Notes under the pieces: model-generated
The model's database searches: none
Seen by the model: the letters and a program-made list of their open reading frames with translations, nothing else
What the model was told of the DNA's origin: nothing
Program-made: the position numbers and the translations under genes
Source of the DNA: Arbacia lixula
Taxonomy: Eukaryota; Echinodermata; Echinoidea; Arbacioida; Arbaciidae
Assembly (NCBI GenBank): GCA_963669155.1
Contig: OZ022587.1
Span: 18,738,694-18,802,693, forward strand
Direction: 5' to 3'
Length of the DNA: 64,000 nt
Part shown: one piece after another, positions 45,145 through 58,489 of the stretch
Layout: each line of letters begins with the position of its first letter
Numbering within the stretch: position 1 is the stretch's first letter

Positions 45145-47575
45145 GTCCGTTCCCTCTTTAAAGGTCAGGATGAATGAATTAGAGTATTCTTGGAAAGAAA
45201 TCTGTGTTAAAAATTCACAAAGAGGGTGATGTTCAGAATAGAGACCGGGACTGTGAAGGATTGTACTGCTGGTTTTGATGCATAAACAATTTAGCATGTT
45301 TAGTATCACGATACAGTCTTTTGACCGTAAATCTACTCATGATATATCATTGTGACTGTTGATTAAAGTATCAATTTGATTTTTGTATATCAATATCATA
45401 TTTATTAATACGTGAACTAACAGATTAGTAACACTGTGTCATTGTGATGGCCATTGACTGTTTCTTTTGTATCCGAATGAAATTAACTGATCTTTCTGGG
45501 CTGAGCTGCTAATTAGTATATTTTTCTAAACCAAAATAGACAGATAGTTGAAATAAATAGATGAGCTGTGAATTTGGTTGTAATATACTTGGAACGACTT
45601 TTGAAGGCTACACAGGGCTGCTAAGTATAGGTATACCCCAATGCAAGCTCAGAGTGTGTCTGGCCCACGTATCTCGCGCCCATTGGACATATGAGGGCCA
45701 TATGTTAGGTTTGGTAAATTATTACTTCGCTTGTGTAGCACATTCAAACATGATGACGCGCTCCGTACATAACACGCAGCCATCGTTTCCAAGGTAAAAT
45801 TACATTCGGCATTCGATTCAAGGGGATTGAATACGCTGCGGAATGGACATCCACTCGTATTTGAATAGCTCTTCATAAATCACATGTCACGCAGATCCAC
45901 AATTCGTGCACGTTGTTGTATATCAATGTATAGATGTACGTCATCATTTATGTATATCTTGCTTTTCAGAGAAATGCATTTCGAAGCAAGGCCCCGTAAT
46001 AAATCATTCCGGACATACATGTAAGTGTGATTTCCAATATCCTTATTGCAGTAACCTTTTCAGTATCATAGCTTACATTTTCCAAATATTGATTTGATAC
46101 TTCAGATGAAAGACTGAGAGTGCTGGGAGTGCGGATTGTTTGTTTTACTCGTTTTACCATCACGCACCACTGCTATGATTAGTACACACGTATCACAGAG
46201 CACGTACTGTTTGTTACAAAGATACGAAACATCACTGATAAAACTTTCAAATTTAATTATGAATACGTGCGTGCTTTGATTGTGAATGCGTGCGCACACG
46301 TGCGTATAGTATGTTCATTGTTTGTGGTCATTGTACGAGTACAGGGATAATACGTGCGCATGTTACGGCGCACTGACTACGCTACGCTAATGTCGACTCC
46401 GTTAAGTATCAATACGAAAATTACAACCCTGGTTTCTATGGTTACAGTTTTATCTTGTCAATGTCACAATTCGATAATGATGCCTACATATCACGACACT
46501 AAAGTAAAATATTCTAAAATCGCATACTTCTTTAGAGAATAGAATAATGGAAATAACGAAACTGTGTTTTAGAATATGCACATACTTTTACATGATATAA
46601 GACTTGATAGAAGGCACGTAATGTTCTGTATGGTCACAGTATGTTCAGAACGGGGTAGTATGTAAATACACCGCATCGATTCCCTCATATATTTCCTGCA
46701 TTTCGTTGATGTATCGTTATTTCTTCTTCTTCTTCTTCATCTTCTTCTTCCTCCTCCTCTTCTTCTTCTTCTTCTTCTTCTTCTTCTTCTTCTTCTTCTT
46801 CTTCTTCTTTTTTTTTATAAATATGCATCCGTATCCTACCATTGTAACTCTCGCATCAGCGCGTAGTAAGTATTGATATGCCACTTCAGCACACAGCGGC
46901 ATATTTCAAACCGAAGTATTCTATCATAACAATTGTCAGAGTATCTGTTGGAGTTTTATCTTCACAACAACAATAAAAAGTGCATGAACTCATTTTTATA
47001 AAACTGTTTTTAATCAGGTTTAACATGTTTCAGAGATGTTCTATACATAATTCAGACTCCGTCTACTAGACAGAAAATAATAAAAGTGCGCTTTAACGAC
47101 ATCGTCCACATAACAAACGACCTTGGTAAAACATAGTTGCTTTGGATGTGTGACGAAATGATTCAACAAAAACAGACTGTAGATCAGAAAAACATATAAA
47201 ACCCATTATGTGATATTGTATATTAGATCACCAGATTAGGTTCAATCAATAAACCATTATAATTGCAGCGACGCTTGAAAACAAACCAATTAGCTGATTG
47301 AACTTATCTTCAGTGAATTCATACATCAAACGCAACTCGCGATGAGGTGCACTAGAGCCTGACTCACGTATAATTGCACTTAACACAACATTCATTAACA
47401 CTTTGCATGTCACATGTGACTGTATTCACGAGCAATACACTATTCCTGTAGATTTCCATTGTGTCTAGAACTAGCAGGCTTAAGAAATGTTTGCATCTAT
47501 CAATACCATTTGAAACACTTCACTTCATAATACCTTCAGTAATGGCTCGAAAATGTAGTGGCAATACGGAAACCA
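45145..47575. other. PDE9A intron with (TTC)n microsatellite
   Basis: (TTC)n with interruptions at 46718-46808, then a T-run. Otherwise no features; the Lys-rich ORF is an artefact. Confidence 0.6.
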
Positions 47576-47584
47576 ATAATGCGT

Positions 47585-47785
47585 TTAGATTTTAGTGAAA
47601 GGGCTTTCTGAGGTAATTTCAATTTGCAAAGAAATTTTTAGGCATACACCCAGTAATAAGGATAGCGTGCTCCATCCTTTAAATGAGCGAAAAACAACTC
47701 TGACTTGTTTTTCGTTCATTTAAAGGATGTAGCACGCTATACTTATTACTGGGTGTATGCCTAAAAATTTCTTTGCAAATAATTC
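47585..47785. mobile_element. Inverted pair of the SINE body
   Basis: AAAGGGCTTTCTGAGGTAAT and TTTTAGGCATACACCCAGTA on the left, and CTGGGTGTATGCCTAAAAAT on the right, form a palindrome centred near 47697. Both arms match the body repeats at 39957 and 40259. Confidence 0.85.
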
Positions 47786-48689
47786 GTTTATTTAATTCGC
47801 GCGAAGCAACATTGGTACGAAACCCATAATGCGCAGTAGTGGTTCTGTTTTGTTGAGCGTGTACTAATTCAATCAAGTCTCTGCTTTCCTTAACCCATTG
47901 TATTACACGGGTGTATTCTCACAGAAAACACATACAAATTCCGTAGAGCAGCAGTTCATTAGACACAACAGAGGGTTAGGCTCTCATCCATCCCCGCCAA
48001 GTTATACGTCTGTTCTAAGTACGATATCAAAACGGGAGCCTGACTATAATTTTAAATTAAATTTTCGATCAAAACAATTTGAGGAGTTTTGATTATAAGA
48101 CGTTTGGTTATTCAACATTCAAGCAACAACACTCAAGCATGGTTAAATTTCCTCATGTGAGTCGATCGCTATTCATAAACCATCATTGTATGGGAAATTC
48201 CACGGTGAAATTAAATTGATTTTAATGACAGCAGAAAAGTCATGTATTGGTGAAGGGTTGACAAAAATCCGTCTAAGGATAAGAAAGCTATGACTTTCTA
48301 AAGTTTCAATTTCATGACGTCACTTGTGAGCTTTGATCCTGTTTCAGTGTTGCGTGCTGTTTGATTTCATAGATTTACCTTTTTCAATATTTTAATGAAG
48401 GAATGTTTCCTTTTTGTAGAGAGTTGTGTAAAAAGACAATCAAAACAATCAAATACACATGTAAAATATATTTTGAGAAAATTGACTTTTTCAACAAAAA
48501 AATAAATAGTGCTTTTATTAGAACTAATCTGAAGTCAGGGCCGACTTTCCCTTTAAAGCACGTGACCCTGGGATTCAGTGGAAGCGCAGCGGTACACCGC
48601 GTGTACTATACACTCGTCGCACACACGAAAGACCACATACTCGCCAACACCGTCCCTCAGATAGGATGTTAAAGGCCCATTCAACTGAG

Positions 48690-49200
48690 TTCTCGTGGCG
48701 CGATATCGTTAGTAGACGGCGCAGCGTTCAGCGGCGCGCCGCGGCGGTCCTATCGACCTCCTCCTTTATTGAGAACGTGCGCAACAGCAGGGGATTTTCG
48801 CGCGTGCAATGAATGTGGGCTAGATAACACCGATGCGCTAATCTTGTCTTTTGACACTAATAGTGCTGGCTGAAAATCTCACTATTAGTGAAATTCTTGC
48901 GCTTAACGACAAAGTAAAAATTAGATTCTAGGGTCGAAACAGTGATGTTTAAATCTCACTGATTTCAGTGAGTGTGATTGCCGCTATGCTACGCACACCG
49001 TAGCATCGAGCCCCAAAGGTGTACTTGAGGACCCTAGCGTTAACCATACAAGTCCCAAGCTTGCGTGCCACATCCCTGGTGAGGCCGCCCATAGATAACA
49101 ACGCAACCCTGACTACCCGCTCGCGGTAACTGACCGCACCCACTCAATTAATCCATTACTCAAACCTCGTGATGGGCGGTCGAATTTAACTATTCCTGCG
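48690..49200. other. GC-rich island with a helix-turn-helix-like minus ORF
   Basis: CpG-rich patch at 48695-48800 (GGCGCGCCGCGGCGG) and an ORF at 48949-49143 (-) whose first part, SYRERVVRVALLSMGGLTRD then VARKLGTC, resembles the N-terminal helix-turn-helix of Tc1/IS630-type transposases. No DDE domain follows. Low confidence. Confidence 0.25.
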
Positions 49201-49739
49201 CCAAATGAAATACTGCTCAATGCTATGGGTATGCATTATTGGTTGCAAAATGCCCACCTGGAATTTTAACAGCAGTCTTTTCGTTAAAGAGATACAGCGG
49301 GACTGGCACAAACTCGCTCATTTTCAAGATATTCTCTTGGATAAAGATGGACGGTTCCTTTAGAGGAAAAACTGTACCTGACGCTTTTCCTATTTACAAT
49401 CATACAGTTTCAGTTTATCGCAGTGTAACTTCGAGTCGCTCCCTTTACCTGATTCAGCGCTCTCCTATAAACGGTGTGTTTGCTGGTACGTGCTAATTAC
49501 TAACGGAGTGACCACGGTGTCACGCACATGTAATGCATGGGAAATAAAGAATTCGAAGGACTGAAATTAGGGTAACATTATAGTTGCTTCTTGTTTTCCT
49601 ATTAGATCTGCTTAGTAGTAGTCTATGGCGTGGTTGTATGACTTCTTGGTTGTGCTCTTGCAGCCTCTCCTTTTTGCAGAAGTGATTAACAGCATCCCAC
49701 GAAGCAGCTGCTGCTCGCCTGACAAGCACAGAGTTAACT

Positions 49740-50396
49740 TTAAGGGCCCCTGTCATCAAAATATATGTTGACTTCTGTTGATGCAACTTAATATGTATAT
49801 AACAAAATCACTAACTTACTGTTCAATGGAAATATGTGTCCTATATTTTAAAATAATTTTTCTATATTTTTCCTCAGCACTGATAAGCCCCGCCTCCAAA
49901 ATATCCTCCAACTCAAGATTCCCCCTGTGACATCATCAAGGGTAGAAATTAGCAGGATAATAGACATAATTTATGCACAAAATAAACATTGCAATGACTA
50001 CCTGTAAGTGCCTATAATAGCATCACATAGCTAGCACATTTCTGACATAAGGAAACGATTATTCCCTCATGAAAGGTTGTTAGATGGTATTGTGTGAAGA
50101 TATGTGATGTTCTTGTGGGCAGGTGTAGGTAGTCATTGCAATGTTAACATGGTTAAGTTTGTGCATAAATTCTGCTTATTACCCTGCTTATTTCTCCATT
50201 TGATGATGTCACAGGGGAAATCTTGAGCTGGAGGATATTTTGGAGGCGGGGCTTATCAGTGCTGAGAAAAAATAAAGAAAAATTATTTTAAAATATAGGA
50301 CACATATTTCCATTGAACAGTTAGTGATTTTGTTATGTACGTAGTATGTTGCATCAACATAAGTCGACATACATTTTGATGACAGGGGACCTTTAA
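49740..50396. mobile_element. Foldback MITE, family F1, complete copy (TTAA ends)
   Basis: 657 bp from TTAAGGGCCCCTGTCATCAA to TTTTGATGACAGGGGACC plus TTTAA. Arms of about 200 bp are inverses (ATATGTGTCCTATATTTTAA / AAAATATAGGACACATAT; CTGATAAGCCCCGCCTCC / GGAGGCGGGGCTTATCAG). Partial copy at 1226-1711. No transposase. Confidence 0.95.
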
Positions 50397-51165
50397 TGAT
50401 ACACCAATTCCGGATGTGTTATGGAAGGATATGAAGCAACTTTCTTTCTTTGCACCCATGCGTGGCACCGCCGAAAACTTATGTGGTCCGAGCATGTGCT
50501 TTTCAGATGTTTTAACAATAACGAACAGCATTGCGTAGCAAAGGTTTCTCAGAGAGAACAAAAGAAATGTAGAGTCTTATAGAGGAAGAGGCTTGTCCAG
50601 TTCTGTTGGATTGCATCAGTACTTTTGTAAGGAAAAGAGATATCAGCGAACAAAAATAAACAGTTTTTTCTAATAAAATATCTTAGCTGCACACAAATGC
50701 ACGCAAATTCTGTTAATGAAAATACACAGCTTAAGATATAATTTTGATAAGGATTGAATCCCACATTTCCAAAAAAATCCGGAAAGTGAAGAAATTTGTT
50801 AATTGTGTAAGTAAGAATATTATCGTATAATCTCCGTTTGTACACCATTCAACAATTATTTAAGAAGAAAACCGAGTACAGGATCTTTAGTGATGTTGCC
50901 CTTAACTTTCTTGAAAATTGCAAAAAAAAATGTGATAAGAAACCAGGCTTCGAGAGACAAAAAAGGAAATTAAAGATATTTCTTTCCAAGTTGACGGCAG
51001 CTAAATGTCGGTGCCGCGCAAGAAACATCAAAGCATTGTAGTGATTGTGGAATGCTTTGGAAATTCATTAGCACGCTTTAGTATCCATACAGATGTTTGA
51101 ATATATTATGCTCGAGTTGCTTCTCCTTCCTAACACATCCCTGTTGATGATACACCATGGAACTA

Positions 51166-51256
51166 TTAACTCTCTGGGTGCCACGTCTGACCTTTCACAA
51201 GTTTTACACATAATTTCCATAGATTAGCTGTTATTCCCTGACACACAGAGGGTTAA
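51166..51256. mobile_element. Small TTAA palindromic MITE, family F3, copy 2
   Basis: TTAACTCTCTGGGTGCC to ACACACAGAGGGTTAA, 91 bp, same design and size as 37064-37155. Confidence 0.75.
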
Positions 51257-51531
51257 TGTTGTGTGGTAGATAATCACCTCACACAATGCCACATATCCTC
51301 ATCAGATCAGAGATATGGTATAAATAGAAGAGTGCACCAAAGCTTGACACCATTGTGAGGGAGATAAGTGGATAAATAATGGCTTGAGGCACAACGTGTC
51401 ATCGATAACTCAAGCTTTGATGCCGCGTTATTGCCAACGCATGTCCAACGTGGAGACACATCTATGAGCTGGGATGTGTCTTGTAGGGAGCTCATATTGG
51501 AAAATCTACTAACAGAGATATAAATGTATAT

Positions 51532-51532
51532 T

Positions 51533-51573
<41 letters not shown>

Positions 51574-51602
51574 TAGAGAGAGAAGGAGAGGGGGAGAAAG
51601 AG
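51532..51602. repeat. (GA)n microsatellite
   Basis: GAGAGA run with GATA and GGAG interruptions. Confidence 0.9.
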
Positions 51603-52896
51603 ACCTTGCCGACTTCCTTTGCATATCAATTGCAATCTATTGTATTGTGTTTCAAAATGATGCTAATGTAATTGTATGTTTGTAGTATTTTGTGGTCTAT
51701 AATCTTATTTCGCAAACATTACAATGGCAAAAAGTTCGCAAAATTATAATTTCAACAACTGTGAAGCATCTTACAGATACATATGTCAAGGTGGACAAAA
51801 CATGAGAATGGGAAGGGAACAATATTGCATTACGTGTTACAGTTGCAATATTAAAGCAACATCAGCAGTCGTGTCTTTCTACACGTCATTGCAACAATGC
51901 TCTGGCAGGGATATCTTTGTACTTTAAACCAAATTTCATACATAGATGTCACCCTGCTATCCCCTTGGTATTTCACACTCCTTTGCACTCGTGTGTGCTG
52001 GTTTACGGCCCATTAATATCTGGTATCCATCGGGAGATGCTGAATGAAAAAACTATTAAAGCTCCACCATCGAGCTTAAGTTACCATAGCAACGCCTCAT
52101 TAGGCTGTCATGTGATGCAATGGACTCTGCATTAACAGGCGACATGCTGAGTGCGTTTTTCTTATCTTCCTTCTTCAAGTGTGTTTATAACGATGTACGA
52201 ACTAATAACAATATATTGTCTAATGTATAACACAGTATGTATATTACCCACCTCTTGTGCTTCACCATGACAACGTTGAATACATGCGTTTGAGACCATA
52301 GTATGTGAGCGTTGGTGTCATTTTAGTACATGATATTTTCCTATGCTTTTTGTTTCTCACTCGACACACATTCTGTCATTGATTTTGTAGAACGTGATGC
52401 AAGTGTGGCCCTGCTTTTACGTAGTTGATTGCATTCATGTAATTCTTTTGAGATATCGATAATATGATGAGATGTCATGTCTTGCTATAACCACGATGAC
52501 ACTTTGGATATACACTTTTTATCAGCGGTTTTAGTGTAAATTCGGAAACGGCCAACGTTCATAATGTAGAATAATTTATAGATGTATTAACATGATTAAT
52601 GATACGCTTGGAAAAGCTCGACAAATTATTGAAGTATGATGGAAGGCTGCAAAGTTAAAAACAGAGGGAGAGAGAAAGGCAGCCGGGGCCGGAGGGGGGT
52701 GGGGGGGGGGGGGGGGGGGACGAACGAGCAACACAACAGGCCATTAGACGGAAATAAAGAGGGGAAGAAATGAAAAAGGGAGTGAGTACTTAAAAGTTAC
52801 TCATATATAGATAGGGGTTATTGAGGATACAACAAACTGAGAATAACATATCCAATAGTGCGATAAGTGTAATTACAATGAAAATAGAACACATAC
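51603..52896. other. PDE9A intron end, poly-G at 52694-52719
   Basis: Unique AT-rich DNA apart from a G-run. ORFs of up to 72 codons show no family resemblance. Confidence 0.45.
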
Positions 52897-52940
52897 CTTC
52901 TCCAGGTCTACTTTGCGTGGCACCAATCTTGTAAGGCGTC
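52897..52940 (-). CDS. PDE9A: PDE9A micro-exon, N-terminal region
   Basis: 44-bp exon (TTTATCTCCAG acceptor, GTATGT donor), residues 50-65: (R)TPYKIGATQSRPGE(A). RTPYK is the conserved PDE9 word after the PTMP segment, and both split codons (Arg50, Ala65) match the adjoining exons. Accepted despite its shortness because phase, splice sites and motif all agree. Confidence 0.88.
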
Positions 52941-55557
52941 CTGGAGATAAAGAGGACATTTGACAAAATACACGTATTTACAATACATGGATTTAAGCGT
53001 TTTTTTTGGTGATAAACAGACCGCACCAAACCATCTCCCATTCATTCATTAAAACCCTATTAAATGTGTGAGTATCGTCCCCGTCTTAGCCAACAGGGAA
53101 ATTGACCTGTGCGCATACTCTGTGCGTTAATATGATACAATTGCGATGTTTGTACAGTAAACTATTGATGCCTAGAACTCGGGTCCATATATAGAAACCT
53201 TGATATTACGACATTTTGATTTAAATGAGGTCGTGGGAGACAATTGACGTTGTGGTTGGGTAGGAGAAGAAGAAATATATATTCATATTTATTTATATGA
53301 TCAAGATAAACACCATTATACATTGCATTTACGAATTGACCCTTTAAGATTCGTTCACACGGAGGCGACTTGCCACAATGCTACTCATTATCGCCTATTG
53401 TGAACAGATAATTTCGCTTGCATAACACTGCTAGACGAAGCATCATGTAGTCAAGCCGCCTCCGTGCAGACGGGCCCTATGCGCCATCGTCGCACTTTAA
53501 AGCACGTACTGTAATACAAACGTGTACTGTATTTTAATTCGTGGAAAACAGTTAAGAAGCTGATTTTTTTCATTGTTATCATAGTTCCGTTTGATCGCGG
53601 AGAGCCAGGAGGCGATGGAGTTATCTCATTCGGCGATCTGAGACGATAAGGGTGGACGTTTTCATTTTTATATGATGAGCTATAACAAATGTTAAAAGTG
53701 CGATTGATTTGTATATACAGAGCTATAACAAATGTCCAAAAAGGGATGTTTTCTTTGTTTAGCCTGCGATTATTACAATTACTTGCGAAATTCTAGTTGT
53801 GAGAGTAATGGTACCTTTCTAGGGGAATTTTCCAATGCCTTTCTAACGTGGGAGAAGATTTATGTTATGGACTTTCTTTTCTTTGTTACTTATTAAAAAA
53901 GACCCTTAAAACAGCATCATACAAACAAGACACGTTTACTTTTTATGATAAAAGTATTAACCATAATCAATACTTTTCAAAGCATACACCAACTCGGATA
54001 ATGGTCGTTGTACAGGAGGATCGGATGCATGAATATTTCATCTTAAGATATGAAAGTCAAACTGATTTAAACCAAAACACAGTGTATGGACGTGGCTGAT
54101 GAGCGATACCATTGATTATCGTGCCTGTAATTTCTGCGTTCTACGAGAAAACATTTGATAAGGCACGGATAATCACCATCGGCACTGATATGAGCCAGCA
54201 CCATCCACAGTGCAGTACCTCTTCGTGCAGAAAGATGCAAGGCGTTGTTTACTGAGGAGATCGGTTGTCAACTACACGGTACATTGTCATGATTACGCAG
54301 TGTTTTTACTGGGTGATTGGCAACATGCTTTCAATTTAGGTAAAGGACAGTGGTGATAGAGATCACAGGAACCCAAATATTACCACCAATATCCGCTAAT
54401 TTAGCCCAAGTGTTTATCTGTGTACACATGCTTAGTACGGTTACTATAAAGCTCTAATGGTCTGGTACATTTGACATGAGCACAGGCCTACCTACGTTAA
54501 CGGTTATTGTTCAATTGGACTACAAAATTAATTTAGTATAACGGCTTCCTAAAACATTTCATTGATCCTTTATGTGCCTGATTAACAGCAGCCCTATTGA
54601 CGTTTCTGAGATTGTTGTGTAAAAAGCACGTGCGGTACACAAACAGTTGACAATTTTTTGCAACATGCGGCGTTTTGTGTACTATGCGCAATCTACTGAA
54701 GATGTGAAGGTTGCGTACGCGATAGTGTATACATTCCGTATTTGTTCAAGACGATCATTGACATCGATTAAGCATTACGTATTAACAATGTGTGTATAGA
54801 ATGACAGTCACGTACGAAAGGCCGGTCTGTGTTTGCCTAACTACACATTTAGGAAAATATCACGATATCAAACCGATTTTAGTTTGATAAAGGCAACCTT
54901 CGCTGAAGTTGTGTGAGATGGATACTGTGGAAATAAACTACGTATGCGTGTAGACTTTTCTACAAAATCTATTACTATTTTTCGGTATACCACATCTCTT
55001 TACATGTCTATGTTATGCTGCGTATCAAGTTCAGATTAACTGTCCTAAAGATGACTATATAATATTTGATATTAAAAAGTGTAACATAGTGAAATAATGA
55101 CGACTTGATAACATTATAATTATATTTATAGTGCATGGATTGGACTTGAAAGTTTGAAAAGTTGTGGACTTATTATGAGACAAAGTTTTACAGTAGAAAT
55201 CATTATGTTAGTAGTAGATTCTGAACCGTAACCTTCATGGGCAACTTTAAATCTTTGCAAGGTAGTACTACAATGTATACAACATCGCAGAATATAGCAG
55301 TATAACAGGGGTTATGATTAAAATTTGTTCAACACATTTAACTGTTTATAATTTTCCTCAAACGTTTGCCAATCATTATCTTTGATTTTCCACTCTTTTA
55401 TCCCATTCAACTTTTTATCCGACCTTTAATCCGCTTTAATTCGCGTTGTGTCACGTGAGGTTTTGTTTTCCACAAGTAATACACACGAATTGCATGAAGC
55501 AGCAGTTGCTCTGGCTCTCAGAGGTTTAGATAAATTGCCAGCGACGTCCTCGGTTAC
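52941..55557. other. PDE9A intron, no recognised features
   Basis: AT-rich. One 83-codon plus-strand ORF without family resemblance. Confidence 0.45.
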
Positions 55558-55635
55558 CTTGGTGTGTTAATTGGCATCGTTGGAGCGATAGAGACGAGGG
55601 CTCCTTGCTGGTCTTTGAGCGTGATGTTTGCCCAT
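55558..55635 (-). CDS. PDE9A: PDE9A exon, N-terminal region
   Basis: 78-bp exon (CATCCCAG acceptor, GTAACC donor), residues 24-50: WANITLKDQQGALVSIAPTM, then PINTP. It corresponds to the PDE9 segment xxISLxxxDxAxVSIDPTMP. Split codons Arg24 and Arg50 agree with neighbours. Confidence 0.92.
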
Positions 55636-56091
55636 CTGGGATGAGGAGATATACAACAAGATTATGTAATACATCATGGAGAAGATTATATAATAAATCA
55701 ACACACCTATGCGAGTTATACATGTTTTGGAAAATACATTGCAGTGAAGAAGGATTAAAAGGAAGAGGAAAATAGAACGGAGAAAGATGGTGGAGGAGGG
55801 GAAAGTCAGGAAGATGAGGATCCATTATGAAAAGGGAAAATGATAATCAGAATAATACGATAAAGAGTTATTAATTCCAGCTCTTGATCAAAAATTAATA
55901 TGAAGGTCCATTTTGAAATACGGATGTGACAATAATACGCAATTATACAATACATAAATTGATACATAAGTATTGTAGCTATACTAACCACTATTATCAT
56001 ATCACAAATATTATATCATAAAATAAATGGTCATGAAAGAAACGTTAATAAAGGTGATTACGAAATATCATTACAGTTCTCCAGACCGCAT

Positions 56092-56258
56092 ATAGAGGAA
56101 AGTCGTCCCCACAATGCACCGCGCAGCAACATCTGGATTTGGTGTTTGCAGTCATGTCCCCTTCCGGTCTCATACCCTAGCCTACTAAACCAAAAACAGA
56201 CATAAGGGCAAACTACATGCGGATGTGCCTGCGCGGTGCATCATGGGACAATGTTTCC
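56092..56258. mobile_element. Small foldback repeat
   Basis: AGTCGTCCCCACAATGCACC and GCGCAGCAACATC pair with GATGTGCCTGCGCGGTGCAT and CATGGGACAATG. About 165 bp. Confidence 0.75.
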
Positions 56259-56723
56259 TAATATACAGCATATAGACAAGGAGAGCGGTTTTTTCTTTAC
56301 ATCGTTTGCCTAGCCATTTCTGCTATGAATGAAAAATAATAACGCTGGCGTGAGAGTCTACACGACCGATCTTTGTTGTAGTGTGATAATGTACCGAGTG
56401 TGCATGTAGACTACAAGCTTGCATGGCGTCGAGTGTGCACGAGTAATGCAAATACTATTTTTGTCCTGTTTCGGTTTTCCCAGGAATGTGGTCTAGCTGG
56501 TTTTCATTTAGGAAGTGTAGATTTCGACACCACTGCGATGTCGGCAATGTCAAATTCTTGCACAGATGAATATCACAATACCACAGGCAGTAAATCTGTA
56601 GCAGCATCCAAATCTGTTTACAGAAAAGTGCGTAGACGTTGACATTAGCTGGTTCATTGCAAGGTATGGTAAAATGGCTTTGCGACGGTGACAAAAATAC
56701 GCGCGGGCAGGAAGAGGCCATAC

Positions 56724-56794
56724 CTGCTGACATTAGCTGCTGCTGCCAAGAGATCGTGGATGTCACGTGAGCCACAGTGCGGGCTGAAGACAAT
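56724..56794 (-). CDS. PDE9A: PDE9A exon, first recognised (second coding exon)
   Basis: 71-bp exon (CTTTCCTTCAG acceptor, GTATGG donor), residues 1-23 of the assembled part: IVFSPHCGSRDIHDLLAAAA, then NVS. It aligns with PDE9 VIFSKYCxSxDIxDLxxxA, which in vertebrates directly follows the short first exon (M...YLDIDGRIQK). That first exon was not found. Confidence 0.93.
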
Positions 56795-56843
56795 CTGAAG
56801 GAAAGAAACAACAATAAGAAAAGTCGTGATCTTTTTAGTTTCT

Positions 56844-56905
56844 TTGTTGACCATACATTGCGAAACAAATGATTGTCACTGGCGATTGTATCCATAATGA
56901 GTAAC
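56844..56905. repeat. Third partial copy of the 13.6/15.1-kb inverted-repeat arm
   Basis: TTGACCATACATTGCGAAAC and AAATGATTGTCACTGGCGAT resemble the 15123-15190 arm (TTGACCACACATTGCGAGGC), same orientation. It starts 50 bp upstream of a PDE9A acceptor. Confidence 0.75.
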
Positions 56906-57240
56906 ACATTAAGCATTAAGAAGAAATACATTTGTAAATCTGTTGTATGTATTAGCTCTATTTAATCCTTTCTATTACAGACAAACTTGTGCTTTATAGA
57001 ATGTATGTAGTGTGTATTACTGGTAAAAATGGGAATGCACACATGACACGTGACAAATTATTCGTACATTTCATGGAAAATGTCCATTATCCACCCGTTC
57101 TGTTCCCCACTCTTCATACCGCTCCTCCTGATATACATTAACAGAACAAAAACTCGCGACTTTGCACCTAGCATTTACATCACGTCTCCATAAACAAATG
57201 CGTCGAACGACACTATGCGCGTGTAAGATGTAGACAGATA

Positions 57241-57353
57241 CAGGAGAGAGAGAGAGAAGAGAGAAAGAGAAAGAGAAAGAGAAAGAGAGAGGGAAAGAGA
57301 AAGAGTTAGAGAGAGAGAGAAAGAGAAAGAGAAAGAGAAAGAGAGAAAGAGAA

Positions 57354-57401
<48 letters not shown>

Positions 57402-57430
57402 GGTGGGGGGGGGGGTGGGGGGGGGGCAGA
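57241..57430. repeat. Purine tract (GA)n/(GAAA)n followed by G-runs
   Basis: Nearly 190 bases without pyrimidines except isolated T. Ser/Leu/Phe-rich minus ORFs are artefacts. Confidence 0.95.
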
Positions 57431-58489
57431 GGAGAGAAGAAGGAGGGAAGAAGTCGAGTACGAACGCAATTTGGTACGTTTGCAATGTCCGTGACATTGT
57501 GCTTGGACATACACTACTTGTAATCATGATTTAATGATTTATTGCATTAATTTCCTTTAATTTTGCATGTAGACGTTAAGTAAACACATTTCTCCGCAGT
57601 TGTTCACATTTGTACCTAACATGCGAAATAATTACATTATCGTTTGGTTTGTCAAACTCACTTTGTGCACACTTGCGTGAGTGGATGTACTTTCATGTTC
57701 CTGAAAGCATTCACGTTGAACTAATTACAATCATTCGTTAGTAGAGCGTTGTGATGACATAATGTATAGTCTCTTTCACTACAACACTCACTCTCTTACA
57801 CTCTTTCTCTCTCTCTATATATCTATCATGCCTATGACGTCTTATCACTTATTCATTTGAGGTTTAAGCGAGTGGTACGCGATATATTTTTTTTCTCTCT
57901 CTTTCTCCGTTTCCCCTGTCTCTATGTGTGTTTTTAATTTCTTTTTCATTTTTTTTCTCTCACTTACAGTTATCATCCTCCCTTCTCCACCCCCTCCTTA
58001 TCTATCTTTTTCTCGCAGACGTATGGTATCCTATCGCTTTTCCTAAGTGTGGATGCCACGTGAATTTTGACCATAATAATGCTGTAACAAGCGACGCGTC
58101 CATCAGGTAGTAGAGAAAATATTACCTTTTAGCGACGACTGGCTCAATCAACCACAAACTAACGAGATTTTATATTCGAAGAATGAGGAAGAGTCGAGGT
58201 AAGATGTTACCATGGTAATGGCAGTGCCTCCTTGCTTCAAAATCATTGACTACACCCACGCACCAAGACTGCCGTTGCTGGAGGAGTACATAAGATTTAA
58301 ATCTCATTGTACATGTTCTACACGGAAAAAAAATCTTTTGAGCTGACATTATTCATTTTCACTCGTCCTGGGTGCTTTTTTTTATCCACATAACTGTCAT
58401 AGAGCAACAGTTTGTCTGGCAGAGAAAGGGCTCATAAAACAGGTTGGTGAAACATCGCATAATGATGATAAACCATCAGTTAATATATA
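57431..58489. other. First-intron or upstream DNA, no recognised features
   Basis: T- and CT-rich patches (57795-57815, 57890-58015). A possible donor at about 58133 has no in-frame N-terminal exon. Confidence 0.4.

Larger units (their letters stand above)
13579..56794 (-). other. PDE9A: Gene span: PDE9A, cGMP-specific 3',5'-cyclic phosphodiesterase 9A
   Basis: Fifteen well-supported exons (56724-56794 down to 15612-15719) total 1,461 bases and 487 residues in one frame, plus a probable 12-residue terminal exon. Human PDE9A is 533 residues in a common isoform; what is missing is mainly the first exon. PDE9 hydrolyses cGMP with very high affinity and is not GAF-regulated. Consistent with this, there is only a helical N-terminal region (1-165) before the catalytic domain (about 190-470). 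The full catalytic set is present: His232, His236, His272, Asp273, Asp383 and Gln434, with Phe437, Glu387 and Tyr405 in the pocket. An intact, conserved enzyme is inferred. Introns range from 0.5 to 13.5 kb and carry most mobile elements of the window. Confidence 0.95.

Noticed and set aside
46717-46902. Lys-rich minus ORF
   Set aside because: Translation of the (TTC)n microsatellite.
57071-57527. Ser/Leu/Phe-rich minus ORFs of up to 147 codons
   Set aside because: Purine-tract artefact.
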